Of a stretch of DNA of 64,000 bases, positions 45,233 to 53,668 are shown one piece after another. The notes below the pieces were generated by a model. The model was not told the origin of the DNA and ran no database searches. It saw nothing but the letters and a program-made list of their open reading frames with translations. The stretch comes from DASYLJ01 sp964432595 (GTDB taxonomy: Bacteria > Desulfobacterota > Binatia > DP-6). The first letter of the stretch is position 1. Every line of letters begins with the position of its first letter. The stretch covers positions 1 to 64,000 of the forward strand of contig CAYSOF010000016.1 in assembly GCA_964432595.1 (NCBI GenBank), written 5' to 3'. A program made the position numbers and the translations under genes.

Positions 45233-47560
45233 ATGGCCGCGTACCGGAGACGGGTCGGCGCGTGGACCGCTCTGGGCCTGACGTTCCTCGTCTGGCTGAC
45301 CTGCTTCGCATTGAGCGTCGAGGACGCGGTGCGTGAGACCGCGTACGACCCGTTGCTGGTCGAGTTCGGTGCCGCCGACGGGTATCCGCGCTTCGTCGGT
45401 TGGAAGGCCGGCCGCGAGCAGCCGCAGCCGGCGCTCGAGCCGGGCGATGCCGTCGTCGCCATCAGCGGCGTGGACCTCCGTGGCGCGGGACCGGCCGGCT
45501 GGGTCGCAGCGTTCGCGCGCCACCACGGACCGGCGGCGCCGATCGACGTCGAGGTGGCGCGCGACGGCCCCCGGCGCCACGCGCTCGTCGTCGCCGGGTC
45601 GTACCGCGACTTCTGGCCGCGGCTGCTCGCCTCGCTGGCCTTCGTCGGCGGCGCGGCGTGCCTGCTGTTCCTCGCCCGGCCGTCCCGCCTCGTCGATGCG
45701 ATCGTCTGGACCGACATGGCGGCGGCGACGTTCTTCGCCTGCACCTTCGCCGGCGGACCCATCGAGAGTGGGCTCGGCTTCCTCGTCCACGTCGTGTCCC
45801 TCGCGGTGGCGGCGCCGCTCGCGCTGCGCGCCGCGCTGCTCTTTCCGCGCGACCGCGCGCCGACCAGCGCCGTCGCGCGCATCGGTCCGTGGGCGTTCGC
45901 GTCGCTCGGCCTGTTCGACGCGAGCCGCTTCTACGGCGTGCCGCTGTCGCATGCGGCGGGCGCGCTCGGGAGCGCGGTGGTCGGCGTCGCGTACGTGGCC
46001 GCGTCGACGGTCGTCAGCGTGCGGACGTACCTGCGCTCCGATGCGCTCGAGCGGCGGCAGATGCGCTGGATGTTCCTCGCCGGCTATCTGATCACGCTGC
46101 CGTTCGTGCTCGCCGTCGTGCTGACGGCCTTCGATCCCGGCTGGGGCCATCTCCTCGCGATCGCCATCAGCGCCTTCGGTCTCCTCCCGATCGCGACGAC
46201 GATCGCGCTGGTGCGCACCAACCTGTTCGACGTCGATCGGCTGCTCGGCTCGGCCGCGTCGTACACCGTGATCCTGGTCATCGTGCTCACGGGCGCGTTG
46301 TGGGCGGTGCCGGCGCTCGCCGACACGCTGCACGAGACGACGGGGGTCGAGTCGCGCATCGCGCAGATGGTGCTGGCGTTCGCGCTGGCGCTCGGCCTGG
46401 TGCGCCTGCACGGATCGATGCGCCCCGAGATCGACCGCGTCTTCTTCGCCGACCGGTGGGCGTTCGAGCAGGGCATGCACGCGCTGATGGACGATCTGTC
46501 GCGTTGCACCAGCGCGGCGCAGCTGGCGACGACGGCGGGGGCACGCGTCATCGACGGCCTGCGGCTCGACGCGGCGCTCGTCGCCCTCGAGGCGGACGAT
46601 GCGTTCGTGCCGCTGTTCGTGCGCGGCCGGCCCATGCCCGCGCCGCTCCCCCGTGGCGGCGCGCTGATCACGACGCTCGCTCAGAGCGGCCGCGTGCTCG
46701 CCGCCGACGACCAGGGGCTCGACCCGTTCGAGCGCGCCGTCCTGCGCTCGCTCGACGCGCCGCTCGTCGTGCCGGTCGAGAGCGCCGGACGCGTGCAGGG
46801 ATTCCTGGCGCTCGGCCACAAGAGCTCGGGCGACGTCTTCACCTCGACCGAGCGGGCGCTGATCGCCGCCGTCGCCGACAAGATCGCGAGCGAGCTGCGG
46901 CGTCTCGCGCAGGCGGAGCAGCTCGCCGCGAGCGACCGCGAGCGCACCGCGCTCGGGCAGTACGTGGAGCCCGGGATCGCGGATCGGGTGCGGCGCGGCG
47001 AAGCCGTCGACCTCGGCGAGCGCGAGCTGTCGGTGCTGTTCGCCGATCTGCGCGGCTACACCGCGTGGGCCCAGGACCGGCCGCTCACCGAGCTCCACGC
47101 GGCGGTCAACCAGTACGTCGAGACGGTCGCGCGTATCGTGCGCGAGCACGCGGGCACCGTCGTCGACTTCGTCGGCGACGGCATGATGGCCGTCTTCGGT
47201 GCGCCCGACGACCTCGCCGGCAAGGAGCGCGCGGCGGTCGCGGCGGCGCGGCGGATCGTCGACACGGTGCGCGGGCTCGCGGTGCTGGCGCCCGGTGTCG
47301 GCGTTGCCACCGGCCCGGCATGGGTGGGCACCGTCCGCGTCGGCGCCAAGCTGCACTGGAGCGCGCTCGGCGACACGGTGAACGTCGCGTCGCGGTTGCA
47401 GGGGATGACGCGCGAGCTCGGCGCCTGGATCGCCGTCGACGAGCTCACCTGGCGGCGTGCCGGCGTCGAGCGCGAAGTCCTCGAGCCGCGCGGCGCGACC
47501 GTCATCCGCGGCCGCAGCACGGCCGAGCCGATCTACGTGCTGCCGATCAGGCCGACGTAG
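45233..47560 (+). CDS. Membrane class III nucleotidyl cyclase with PDZ-like and GAF regions
   Basis: 775 residues from the ATG at 45233 (a GTG at 45215 adds six). A first helix is followed by a PDZ-like periplasmic segment (EPGDAVVAISGVDLRGAG), then about seven transmembrane helices (about 135-400), a GAF-like domain (about 420-560), and the catalytic domain. Metal Asp605 (LFADLRGY) and Asp649 (VGDGMMAVFG) are intact, and SALGDTVNVASRL is present. The residue at the usual purine-selecting Lys position reads Asp (VVDFVGD), so specificity for ATP is not assured. It overlaps the convergent gene by 14 bases. Confidence 0.9.
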   Translation: MAAYRRRVGAWTALGLTFLVWLTCFALSVEDAVRETAYDPLLVEFGAADGYPRFVGWKAGREQPQPALEPGDAVVAISGVDLRGAGPAGWVAAFARHHGPAAPIDVEVARDGPRRHALVVAGSYRDFWPRLLASLAFVGGAACLLFLARPSRLVDAIVWTDMAAATFFACTFAGGPIESGLGFLVHVVSLAVAAPLALRAALLFPRDRAPTSAVARIGPWAFASLGLFDASRFYGVPLSHAAGALGSAVVGVAYVAASTVVSVRTYLRSDALERRQMRWMFLAGYLITLPFVLAVVLTAFDPGWGHLLAIAISAFGLLPIATTIALVRTNLFDVDRLLGSAASYTVILVIVLTGALWAVPALADTLHETTGVESRIAQMVLAFALALGLVRLHGSMRPEIDRVFFADRWAFEQGMHALMDDLSRCTSAAQLATTAGARVIDGLRLDAALVALEADDAFVPLFVRGRPMPAPLPRGGALITTLAQSGRVLAADDQGLDPFERAVLRSLDAPLVVPVESAGRVQGFLALGHKSSGDVFTSTERALIAAVADKIASELRRLAQAEQLAASDRERTALGQYVEPGIADRVRRGEAVDLGERELSVLFADLRGYTAWAQDRPLTELHAAVNQYVETVARIVREHAGTVVDFVGDGMMAVFGAPDDLAGKERAAVAAARRIVDTVRGLAVLAPGVGVATGPAWVGTVRVGAKLHWSALGDTVNVASRLQGMTRELGAWIAVDELTWRRAGVEREVLEPRGATVIRGRSTAEPIYVLPIRPT

Positions 47561-48080
47561 ATCGTGCACCCCGCGCCAGCATGTCGTCGATCAGGTAGCG
47601 GATCCGCTGCAGCATCGGCCGGAACGCGGTGTCGAGCGCGCGCGGATCGGTCTTCGAGGCGACGAGCGCGGGCGGCAGCCGTGGCGTCGTCATGAACAGC
47701 AGCAGGCGGTCGTGGGTCGGCACGACGAGCATGCGGAAGTCCTCCGTCAGGCCCATCGCCCACCAGGACGACAGCGGCTGCGGCGACGACAGCAACCGGT
47801 CGGCGACGTCGAGGACGCCGCGCCGGAGCTCGTCCATGATCGCGCCGAGCCAGCCGTGATCGCCGACGTCGGCCCACGTCACCAGCATCTGGTCTGCCAG
47901 CTCGCGCGTCACGACCTCGTGACGGACGGCCACGTCGGCGAGCTCGGCCGCGCAGGCGCCGGACAGCAGCAGGTCGCGCATGGCGGCGACCTTCGCGGGA
48001 TCCCGGCTGATCGCGTCGATCCGCTCGAGGATCGGATGCTTCAGCAGGAGTGGCGGCGAGTGCCCGGGCTCTTCGGTCAT
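47547..48080 (-). CDS. Hypothetical protein
   Basis: 177 residues, mainly helical with no signal peptide or membrane segment, containing LSSPQPLSSWWAMGLTEDF and MLVVPTHDRLLLFMTTPRLPP. I recognise no family. The last 14 bases overlap the 3' end of the cyclase gene on the other strand. It is preceded by a 136-base region before the divergent small gene. Function unknown. Confidence 0.7.
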   Translation of the reverse strand: MTEEPGHSPPLLLKHPILERIDAISRDPAKVAAMRDLLLSGACAAELADVAVRHEVVTRELADQMLVTWADVGDHGWLGAIMDELRRGVLDVADRLLSSPQPLSSWWAMGLTEDFRMLVVPTHDRLLLFMTTPRLPPALVASKTDPRALDTAFRPMLQRIRYLIDDMLARGARSTSA

Positions 48081-48216
48081 GAGAACCTCCCAGCGGGGCG
48101 TGTTTGGCGCGCTCGACCGGTCCTAGCAGCGCGCGCGGCGCGGGGACAAGGAGTGCGCGCGATCCACGGCGCATCCCCAGGCTTGCCGCCGACGCGGAGC
48201 GGCGTAAGAGGGACGG

Positions 48217-48477
48217 ATGCTGAGCAAGGAGACCCTCGAGAAGCTGCTCGACGAGCTGCGCCAGCAGCGTGACGAGCTGAAGCTGAAGCTGCACCTGGCG
48301 AAGGCGGACGCGCGTGACGAGTTCGCCGAGCTGGAAAAGAAGTTCGAGCACCTGCGCGCCAAGCTCGAGGCGGCCGGCGCCGAGGCGGGTGACGTCGCCG
48401 GCAACGTCGGCACGGCGCTCGGCGGCGTCGCGGAGGAGCTGCGGAAGGGGTACGAGCGCATCCGCCAGCACTTCTGA
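48217..48477 (+). CDS. Small coiled-coil protein
   Basis: 86 residues: an N-terminal two thirds of charged heptads (LEKLLDELRQQRDELKLKLH; FAELEKKFEHLRAKLEAAGA), then a glycine/valine-rich stretch (GDVAGNVGTALGGVAEEL) and a basic end. The segment GNVGTALGG could be amphipathic and membrane-associated. It lies 53 bases upstream of the penicillin-binding protein gene on the same strand. No known family; possibly a cell-envelope accessory protein. Confidence 0.6.
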   Translation: MLSKETLEKLLDELRQQRDELKLKLHLAKADARDEFAELEKKFEHLRAKLEAAGAEAGDVAGNVGTALGGVAEELRKGYERIRQHF

Positions 48478-48529
48478 CGGCACATGACGGCGGGCGCCGG
48501 GCCTGATAGGTCCAGACGTCCCCGACGTC

Positions 48530-50848
48530 ATGCGCCGTTGGATCGCCCTCGCACTGCTCGTCGCCCTCGTGCTCGCCGGCACGGTGCTGGTGCGTCTCGA
48601 TCGCCGGGTGCAGGCCTATCTGCGCGGGCCGGCGCTGGGCAGCATCCGCATCTTCGCCGCGCCGGCGCTCGTGCGCCCCGGCAGTGGCCCGGGGCGCGAC
48701 GACCTGATCGCGACGCTCCAGCGCCTCGGCTACGTCGAGGGGGCGGAGCCGCTCGCGCCCGGCGAGTTCCAGCCGCAGAAGGACGGCGTGGCGCTGCACC
48801 AGCGGCCGTCGACCGTGCCCTGGGGCAGCGTGCCACGACGAGCGCGCGTCGTCGCGGGCAAGACGACCGTCGCGGCGATCCACGACCTCGACGGCGGGCC
48901 CGACCCCGTCCGCCTGGAGCTCGAGCCCGAGCTGCTGGCGACGGGCGGCGGCGGCGGGTCGCAGCTCGAGGCGGCGGAGCACGTGCCGCGGCCGTGTCGC
49001 GACGCGGTGCTGGCCGCGGAGGATCAGCGGTTCTTCCTGCACCCGGGCGTCGACCCGTTGGCGCTCGTGCGTGCCGTCATGGTGAACCTCCGCGCCGGCG
49101 AAGCGGAGCAGGGCGGCAGCACGCTCACGCAGCAGCTCGTCAAGAACACGTTTCTCACGCCGCAGCGAACGCTCGGACGCAAGCTGCGCGAGGCGGTGAT
49201 CGCGGTGCTGCTCGAGCTGCGCACGTCGAAGGAGGACATCCTCGGCCGCTACCTGGCGTCGGTCTACCTCGGTACCGACGGTGGCCTGCCGGTGCACGGC
49301 TTCGCGCACGGGGCGACGGTGCACCTCGGGAAGGCGCTGCGCGACCTCGACGCCGGCGACTGCGCGCTGCTCGCGGGCATGATCCGGTCGCCCAACCGGC
49401 TGGCGCCCCGCCGCCATCGCGACGCCGCCCGCGCCCGGCGCGACGAGGTGCTGCGGCTGATGCTCGAGCAGGGCATGCTCGACACCGAGACCGCGGACAA
49501 GGCGATGGCGCAGCCGCTGGCGCCGGCACCGCCGCGCGAGCGGTCCGTCGGGGCGCTCTACGTGGCCGATCAGGTGCAACGCGAGCTGAAGCTGCTCGTG
49601 CCCGACGTCGCCGCGTCGCCCGGCCTGGCCGTCTACACGAGCATCGACGCGGTCGCGCAGCGCCAGGCCGAGCACGCCGTCCGCCGCGGCCTGGAGGGGC
49701 TCGAGAAGCGCCGGGCGCGTGCCGAGCCGCTGCAGGCCGCGCTCGTCGCGATCGATCCGCTGAACGGCATGGTGCGCGCGTTGGTCGGCGGCCGCGACTA
49801 TCGCGCCAGCACGCTCGATCACGCCGTGCGCATGCGCCGCCAGCCCGGGTCGACCTTCAAGCCGTTCGTCTACCTGGCGGCGCTCGATCCGGCGCGGAGC
49901 GGGATGGAGACGCGCAACGTGATGTCGCGCGTCGAGGACCGTCCGATCGCCGTCGACGTCGAGGGCGGCACGTGGACGCCGGCCAACTACGAGGACGAGT
50001 ATCTCGGGCAGGTGACGCTCGAGGAGGCGCTCGCGCGGTCGCTCAACACGGCGACGGTGCGCCTGGCGCTCGACATCGGCATCGGCCGCGTGATCGAGAC
50101 GGCTCGTGATCTCGGCATCACGTCGCCCCTGCCGCCGGTGCCGGCGCTGGCGCTGGGCGCCGGCGAGGTGTCGCTGCTCGAGCTGACGTCGGCCTACGCG
50201 GTCCTCGCGAGCGGCGGCGTGCAACGGCCGCCGGCGTTGGTCACGGCGGTCGCGTCGGGCGAGGGCGACGTGCTCTACGTCGCGCAGCCGCAGGAGAAGG
50301 TCGTCGTCGATCCGGCCGTTGCGTACCTGATGACGCACATGCTCGCGCGCGCGGTCGACAGCGGCACCGGCGACGGGGTTCGCCGTCTCGGGTATCGCTC
50401 GGCGGCCGCGGGCAAGACCGGCACGACGAACGACACGCGCGACGCCTGGTTCGTCGGCTGGACGCCCGACATCGTCGCCGGCGTGTGGGTCGGCCTCGAC
50501 AAGGGCGGCAGCACGGGCCTCACGGGCGCCACCGGCGCCGTGCCGATCTGGACGGCCTTCATCCGCGCGACGGCCGGTCCGACGCCGCCCGCGAAGTTCG
50601 CCGTGCCGCGCGGCATCGTCTGGCGCGACGTCGACCCGACGACGGGTCTCCTCGTGACGCCGTCGTGCCCGGCGAGCACACCGGAACCGTTCCTTGCCGG
50701 CAGCGAGCCGCCGGTCACGTGCGACCGGCATCGGCCGACGTTCGCCGAGGTCGGCGATCAGGTCGAGGAGGTCGTGCGCGACACGGGCGAGGCGGTGGAG
50801 TCGACTGGGCGGTCGATCGGGCGCTGGTTCCGCGAGCTCTTCGACTGA
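48530..50848 (+). CDS. Bifunctional class A penicillin-binding protein (PBP1-type)
   Basis: 772 residues. One N-terminal transmembrane helix (about 4-22), a UB2H-like region (about 35-125), GT51 glycosyltransferase domain (catalytic Glu164 in AAEDQRFF; GGSTLTQQLVKN), and transpeptidase domain with Ser441 (STFK), SLNTA and KTGT (Lys629). It polymerises and crosslinks peptidoglycan outside the inner membrane. Length and UB2H-like region resemble PBP1b more than PBP1a. It is monocistronic or follows the small coiled-coil gene. Confidence 0.94.
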   Translation: MRRWIALALLVALVLAGTVLVRLDRRVQAYLRGPALGSIRIFAAPALVRPGSGPGRDDLIATLQRLGYVEGAEPLAPGEFQPQKDGVALHQRPSTVPWGSVPRRARVVAGKTTVAAIHDLDGGPDPVRLELEPELLATGGGGGSQLEAAEHVPRPCRDAVLAAEDQRFFLHPGVDPLALVRAVMVNLRAGEAEQGGSTLTQQLVKNTFLTPQRTLGRKLREAVIAVLLELRTSKEDILGRYLASVYLGTDGGLPVHGFAHGATVHLGKALRDLDAGDCALLAGMIRSPNRLAPRRHRDAARARRDEVLRLMLEQGMLDTETADKAMAQPLAPAPPRERSVGALYVADQVQRELKLLVPDVAASPGLAVYTSIDAVAQRQAEHAVRRGLEGLEKRRARAEPLQAALVAIDPLNGMVRALVGGRDYRASTLDHAVRMRRQPGSTFKPFVYLAALDPARSGMETRNVMSRVEDRPIAVDVEGGTWTPANYEDEYLGQVTLEEALARSLNTATVRLALDIGIGRVIETARDLGITSPLPPVPALALGAGEVSLLELTSAYAVLASGGVQRPPALVTAVASGEGDVLYVAQPQEKVVVDPAVAYLMTHMLARAVDSGTGDGVRRLGYRSAAAGKTGTTNDTRDAWFVGWTPDIVAGVWVGLDKGGSTGLTGATGAVPIWTAFIRATAGPTPPAKFAVPRGIVWRDVDPTTGLLVTPSCPASTPEPFLAGSEPPVTCDRHRPTFAEVGDQVEEVVRDTGEAVESTGRSIGRWFRELFD

Positions 50849-50863
50849 TCGGCTCCGATCAGT
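50844..50863. terminator. Hairpin spanning two convergent stop codons
   Basis: ACTGATCGGCTCCGATCAGT is a perfect 9-bp inverted repeat (effectively an 8-bp stem with a four-base loop). It contains both TGA stops: PBP at 50846-50848 on the plus strand and rhodanese at 50859-50861 on the minus strand. It is therefore positioned as a bidirectional terminator, with only a short T-containing tail on the plus side. Confidence 0.6.
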
Positions 50864-51230
50864 CTGTCGTCGTCGGGAGATTGGCTTCGGTCCAGGCGCG
50901 CCAGCCGCCGTCCATGGACGCGACGTTCGTGTAGCCCATCTGGCGCAGCGCGTCCGCGGCCAACGCCGAGCGGTAGCCACCGCCGCAGTAGAGGACGATG
51001 CGGGCCGTGGTGTCCGGGATCACCGTTTCGATGTCCCGCTCGATGATGCCTTTGCCCAGATGCTGCGCGGCGGGGAGGTGGCCGCGGGACCACTCGTCCT
51101 GCTCGCGGACGTCTACCAGATGGAAGACCTCACGATCGGCCTGCATGCGCCGTACGTCGTCGATCGTCACTTCTTCGATGCGGGCGCGAGCGGCGTCGAC
51201 CAGGCGGAGGAATCCAGGGGCATGCTTCAT
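50859..51230 (-). CDS. Rhodanese-domain protein
   Basis: 123 residues from the ATG at 51230. Single rhodanese domain with HLVDVREQDEWSRGHLPAAQHLGKG and active-site loop YCGGGYRSALAAD (catalytic Cys). The family transfers sulfur via a Cys persulfide. A second single-domain rhodanese occurs at 56.1 kb with a different active-site loop (CQSGMRS). The intergenic space to the CFA N-terminal gene (76 bases, divergent) must hold both promoters. Confidence 0.9.
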   Translation of the reverse strand: MKHAPGFLRLVDAARARIEEVTIDDVRRMQADREVFHLVDVREQDEWSRGHLPAAQHLGKGIIERDIETVIPDTTARIVLYCGGGYRSALAADALRQMGYTNVASMDGGWRAWTEANLPTTTD

Positions 51231-51305
51231 GGTCGGCCGGCTAGCATGCGCTCCATCGCGTGTCACCCGCTTCACGACGCGACCGACATCCGCTAGAGCG
51301 GTTGC

Positions 51306-51632
51306 ATGGACGCCGCCGCGCGCCGCGCGGGAGATCTGCTCACCAGAGTGTTCGAGCCGACCGGCCTGCCGGTGACCTTCCGGCTCTGGGACGGGAGCGT
51401 CGTCGACGTGGGCGGGCGCGCACCCTTCGAAGTCGTGTTCCGCTCGCGCACGATCTTCCGCCGGCTGCTGCTCTCGCCGACGCCGCTCCGCTTCGGCGAA
51501 GCGTACATCGAGGGCGAGGTCGACATCGAAGGCGACTTTTTCGCGGCGATGGAGATCGGCCAGCGGCTCGAAGGCGTGCGGCCGTCGCTGCGCACGCGCG
51601 TCGCGGCGGCGCTCGAGCTGGTGCGCCCATGA
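51306..51632 (+). CDS. Cyclopropane fatty acid synthase N-terminal domain, separate gene
   Basis: 108 residues. VFEPTGLPVTFRLWDGSVVDV, PFEVVFRSRTIFRRLLLSP and FGEAYIEGEVDIEGDFFAAME (all shown in pieces under 20 residues by their cores GLPVTFRLWDG, FRSRTIFRRLLL and GEVDIEGDF) match the small N-terminal domain of CFA synthases, which helps dimerise and bind the membrane. No catalytic domain follows; the next gene starts within its stop (ATGA). The catalytic half is encoded two genes downstream. I see no frameshift remnant, so this is a natural split. Confidence 0.78.
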   Translation: MDAAARRAGDLLTRVFEPTGLPVTFRLWDGSVVDVGGRAPFEVVFRSRTIFRRLLLSPTPLRFGEAYIEGEVDIEGDFFAAMEIGQRLEGVRPSLRTRVAAALELVRP

Positions 51633-52729
51633 GCCGGGCGACCGCATGGGACGCCATCGTCGTCGGCGGCGGCCCCGCGGGGAGCACCGTGGCGTGGCGG
51701 CTCGCGCGCGGCGGACGCCGCGTCCTGGTGCTCGACGCGGCCCGCTTCCCACGCGTCAAGCTCTGCGCCGGCTGGGTGACGCACGCGGTGCTGGCCGATC
51801 TGGAGCTCGACCCCGCGGCATATCCCCACACGATCCAGCCGTTCGACACGGTGACGCTCGCGGTGGGGGCGACGACGCACGCGACGCACTGGGATCACGT
51901 CGCCAGCTTCGGGATCGTGCGCCGCGAGTTCGACGCCTTCCTGCTCGATCGTGCGCGCGCCGCCGGCGCCGTCGTGCGCGACGGCGTGCGCGTACGCGAC
52001 GTCGTGCACGACGGCGGCCGCGTCAGCCTGACGGCCGAGGGCGAGCGGCACGCCGCGCCCGTCGTCGTCGGCGCCGGAGGCCATCAGTGCCCGGTCGCGC
52101 GCGCGCTCGGCGACGTGCATCCGGCGGAGGACGTCGTCGTGACGCAGGAGAGCGAGACGCCGGTCGGTGCCGCGCGCCTGCGCACGCTGACGCCGCACTA
52201 CGGCGTGCCCGAGCTGCTCGCCGAGCCCGACTTCCACGGCTACGGCTGGTACTTCACGAAGGGCGACTACCTGAACGTGGGGATCGGCGCGCAGGGCGGG
52301 CTCCGGATCGGCGAGCGTCTCGCCCGGCTGCTCGCCACGCTGCGGGCCGACGGCCGGTTGCCCGCGGACGTCGCGCTGACGCCGTTCCGCGGCCACGCGT
52401 ACGCCGTGCGACGCATGCGGCCGCGGCGCGTGTGCGGTCCCGGCTTCGTGCTCGTCGGCGACGGCGCGGGCCTGGCGCGAGACCTGTCCGGCGAGGGCAT
52501 CGGCCCGGCGGTGCGCAGCGCGCGCCTCGCCGCCGACGCCATCCTGGGCGGACGCGCGGACGACTATGGCGAGCGCATCGACGCGGCGTTCGGCCGGCCG
52601 CGTGGGCTCCTGTCGCGCCTCGCGAGCCGCGTGTCCGAGCGCACCATCTCGGCGGTGGCGCGGCACGTCTGCAGCCGGCCGTGGACGCGCCGGCGGCTCG
52701 TGCTCGAAGGCGCGTTCGGCATCGGATGA
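51629..52729 (+). CDS. Geranylgeranyl-reductase-type FAD oxidoreductase
   Basis: 366 residues. Dinucleotide motif IVVGGGPAGSTVAWRLA, the conserved FPRVKLCAGWVT stretch with Cys, and GDGAGLARDLSGEGIGPAVRSA mark the geranylgeranyl-reductase family of FAD enzymes. These saturate isoprenoid or other C=C bonds or act as halogenase-like hydroxylases; the exact class is not decided by sequence. It begins inside the CFA N-terminal stop and ends 9 bases before the CFA catalytic gene, so the three are one translational unit. A role in reducing a methylated lipid intermediate is inference. Confidence 0.88.
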   Translation: MSRATAWDAIVVGGGPAGSTVAWRLARGGRRVLVLDAARFPRVKLCAGWVTHAVLADLELDPAAYPHTIQPFDTVTLAVGATTHATHWDHVASFGIVRREFDAFLLDRARAAGAVVRDGVRVRDVVHDGGRVSLTAEGERHAAPVVVGAGGHQCPVARALGDVHPAEDVVVTQESETPVGAARLRTLTPHYGVPELLAEPDFHGYGWYFTKGDYLNVGIGAQGGLRIGERLARLLATLRADGRLPADVALTPFRGHAYAVRRMRPRRVCGPGFVLVGDGAGLARDLSGEGIGPAVRSARLAADAILGGRADDYGERIDAAFGRPRGLLSRLASRVSERTISAVARHVCSRPWTRRRLVLEGAFGIG

Positions 52730-52738
52730 GAGGTCGGC

Positions 52739-53668
52739 ATGGCGTTCCTCAAGACGAAGCGATGGGACCGCGAATCGATCCAGTACCATTACGACGTCTC
52801 GAACGAGTTCTACGCGCTCTTCCTCGATCCGCGCATGGTCTACACGTGCGCGTACTACCGCACGCCGGACGGCGACCTCGCGCAAGCGCAGGAGGACAAG
52901 CTCGATCTCGTCTGCCGGAAGCTACGGCTCCAGCCGGGCGAGCGGCTGCTCGACATCGGGTGCGGCTGGGGGAGCCTCGTCGTATGGGCGGCGGAGCGCT
53001 ACGGCGTCGACGCGCACGGCGTGACGCTGTCGCGGGCGCAGGCCGAGTGGGCGCAGGCGGCGATCCGTCGTGCGGGGCTCGAGCGCCGCGCGCGCGTCGA
53101 CCTGCTCGACTATCGCGACCTGCCGCCGCACGTGCAGTACGACAAGATCGCCGCCGTCGGCGTCATCGAGCACCTGCGGATCGCCGGCGCGCCGCCGTAC
53201 CTCCGGCGCGTGTACGACATGCTGGCGCCCGGCGGGCTGTTCCTGAACCACGGCATCACCCGCGACAAGCACTGGCGGCCGACGAGCCTCACCGAGTTCC
53301 TGAACCGCTACGTCTTTCCCAACGCCGAGCAGGACAACATCAGTCACTTCCTGCACGAGGTGGAGCGCGCGCATTTCGAGATCGTGGACGTGGAGAGCCT
53401 GCGCGCGCACTACGCCCGCACGACGCGACAGTGGGTCGACCGCCTGCAGGCGAACGCGGCGGCCGCGCGCGCGCTCGTCGGCGAGCGGACGTATCGCATC
53501 TGGGTCGGGTATCTGGCGTCGGCCTCGGTGGCGTTCGCCGGCGGCTCGATCGGTCTGTACCAGACCGTCGCCGCGCGCACGGCCGCGGGCGCGCCGGCCG
53601 TGCCGACGACGCGCGACGCGATCTACACCGGCGTCACGCCGCCGCGGCGCGTCGATCGGGCGAGCTGA
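52739..53668 (+). CDS. CFA-synthase-type SAM methyltransferase, catalytic domain
   Basis: 309 residues. SIQYHYDVSNEFYALFLDP, YTCAYYRTPDGDLAQAQ, SAM-binding LLDIGCGWGSLVVW, YRDLPP, VGVIEHL and the C-terminal SIGLYQTV motif are those of the CFA synthase catalytic domain. It lacks the N-terminal domain, which is supplied by the gene at 51.3 kb. It methylates a fatty-acyl double bond using SAM, giving a cyclopropane or methylene/methyl branch. It is the last gene of the cassette; its 3' end overlaps the convergent diiron gene by 35 bases. Confidence 0.92.
   Translation: MAFLKTKRWDRESIQYHYDVSNEFYALFLDPRMVYTCAYYRTPDGDLAQAQEDKLDLVCRKLRLQPGERLLDIGCGWGSLVVWAAERYGVDAHGVTLSRAQAEWAQAAIRRAGLERRARVDLLDYRDLPPHVQYDKIAAVGVIEHLRIAGAPPYLRRVYDMLAPGGLFLNHGITRDKHWRPTSLTEFLNRYVFPNAEQDNISHFLHEVERAHFEIVDVESLRAHYARTTRQWVDRLQANAAAARALVGERTYRIWVGYLASASVAFAGGSIGLYQTVAARTAAGAPAVPTTRDAIYTGVTPPRRVDRAS

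Noticed and set aside
51306..53668. CFA synthase broken by a frameshift
   Set aside because: An entire flavoprotein gene with its own start and stop lies between the two halves, and both junctions are tidy (ATGA overlap and a 9-base gap), so this is a gene split rather than a sequencing error or pseudogene.
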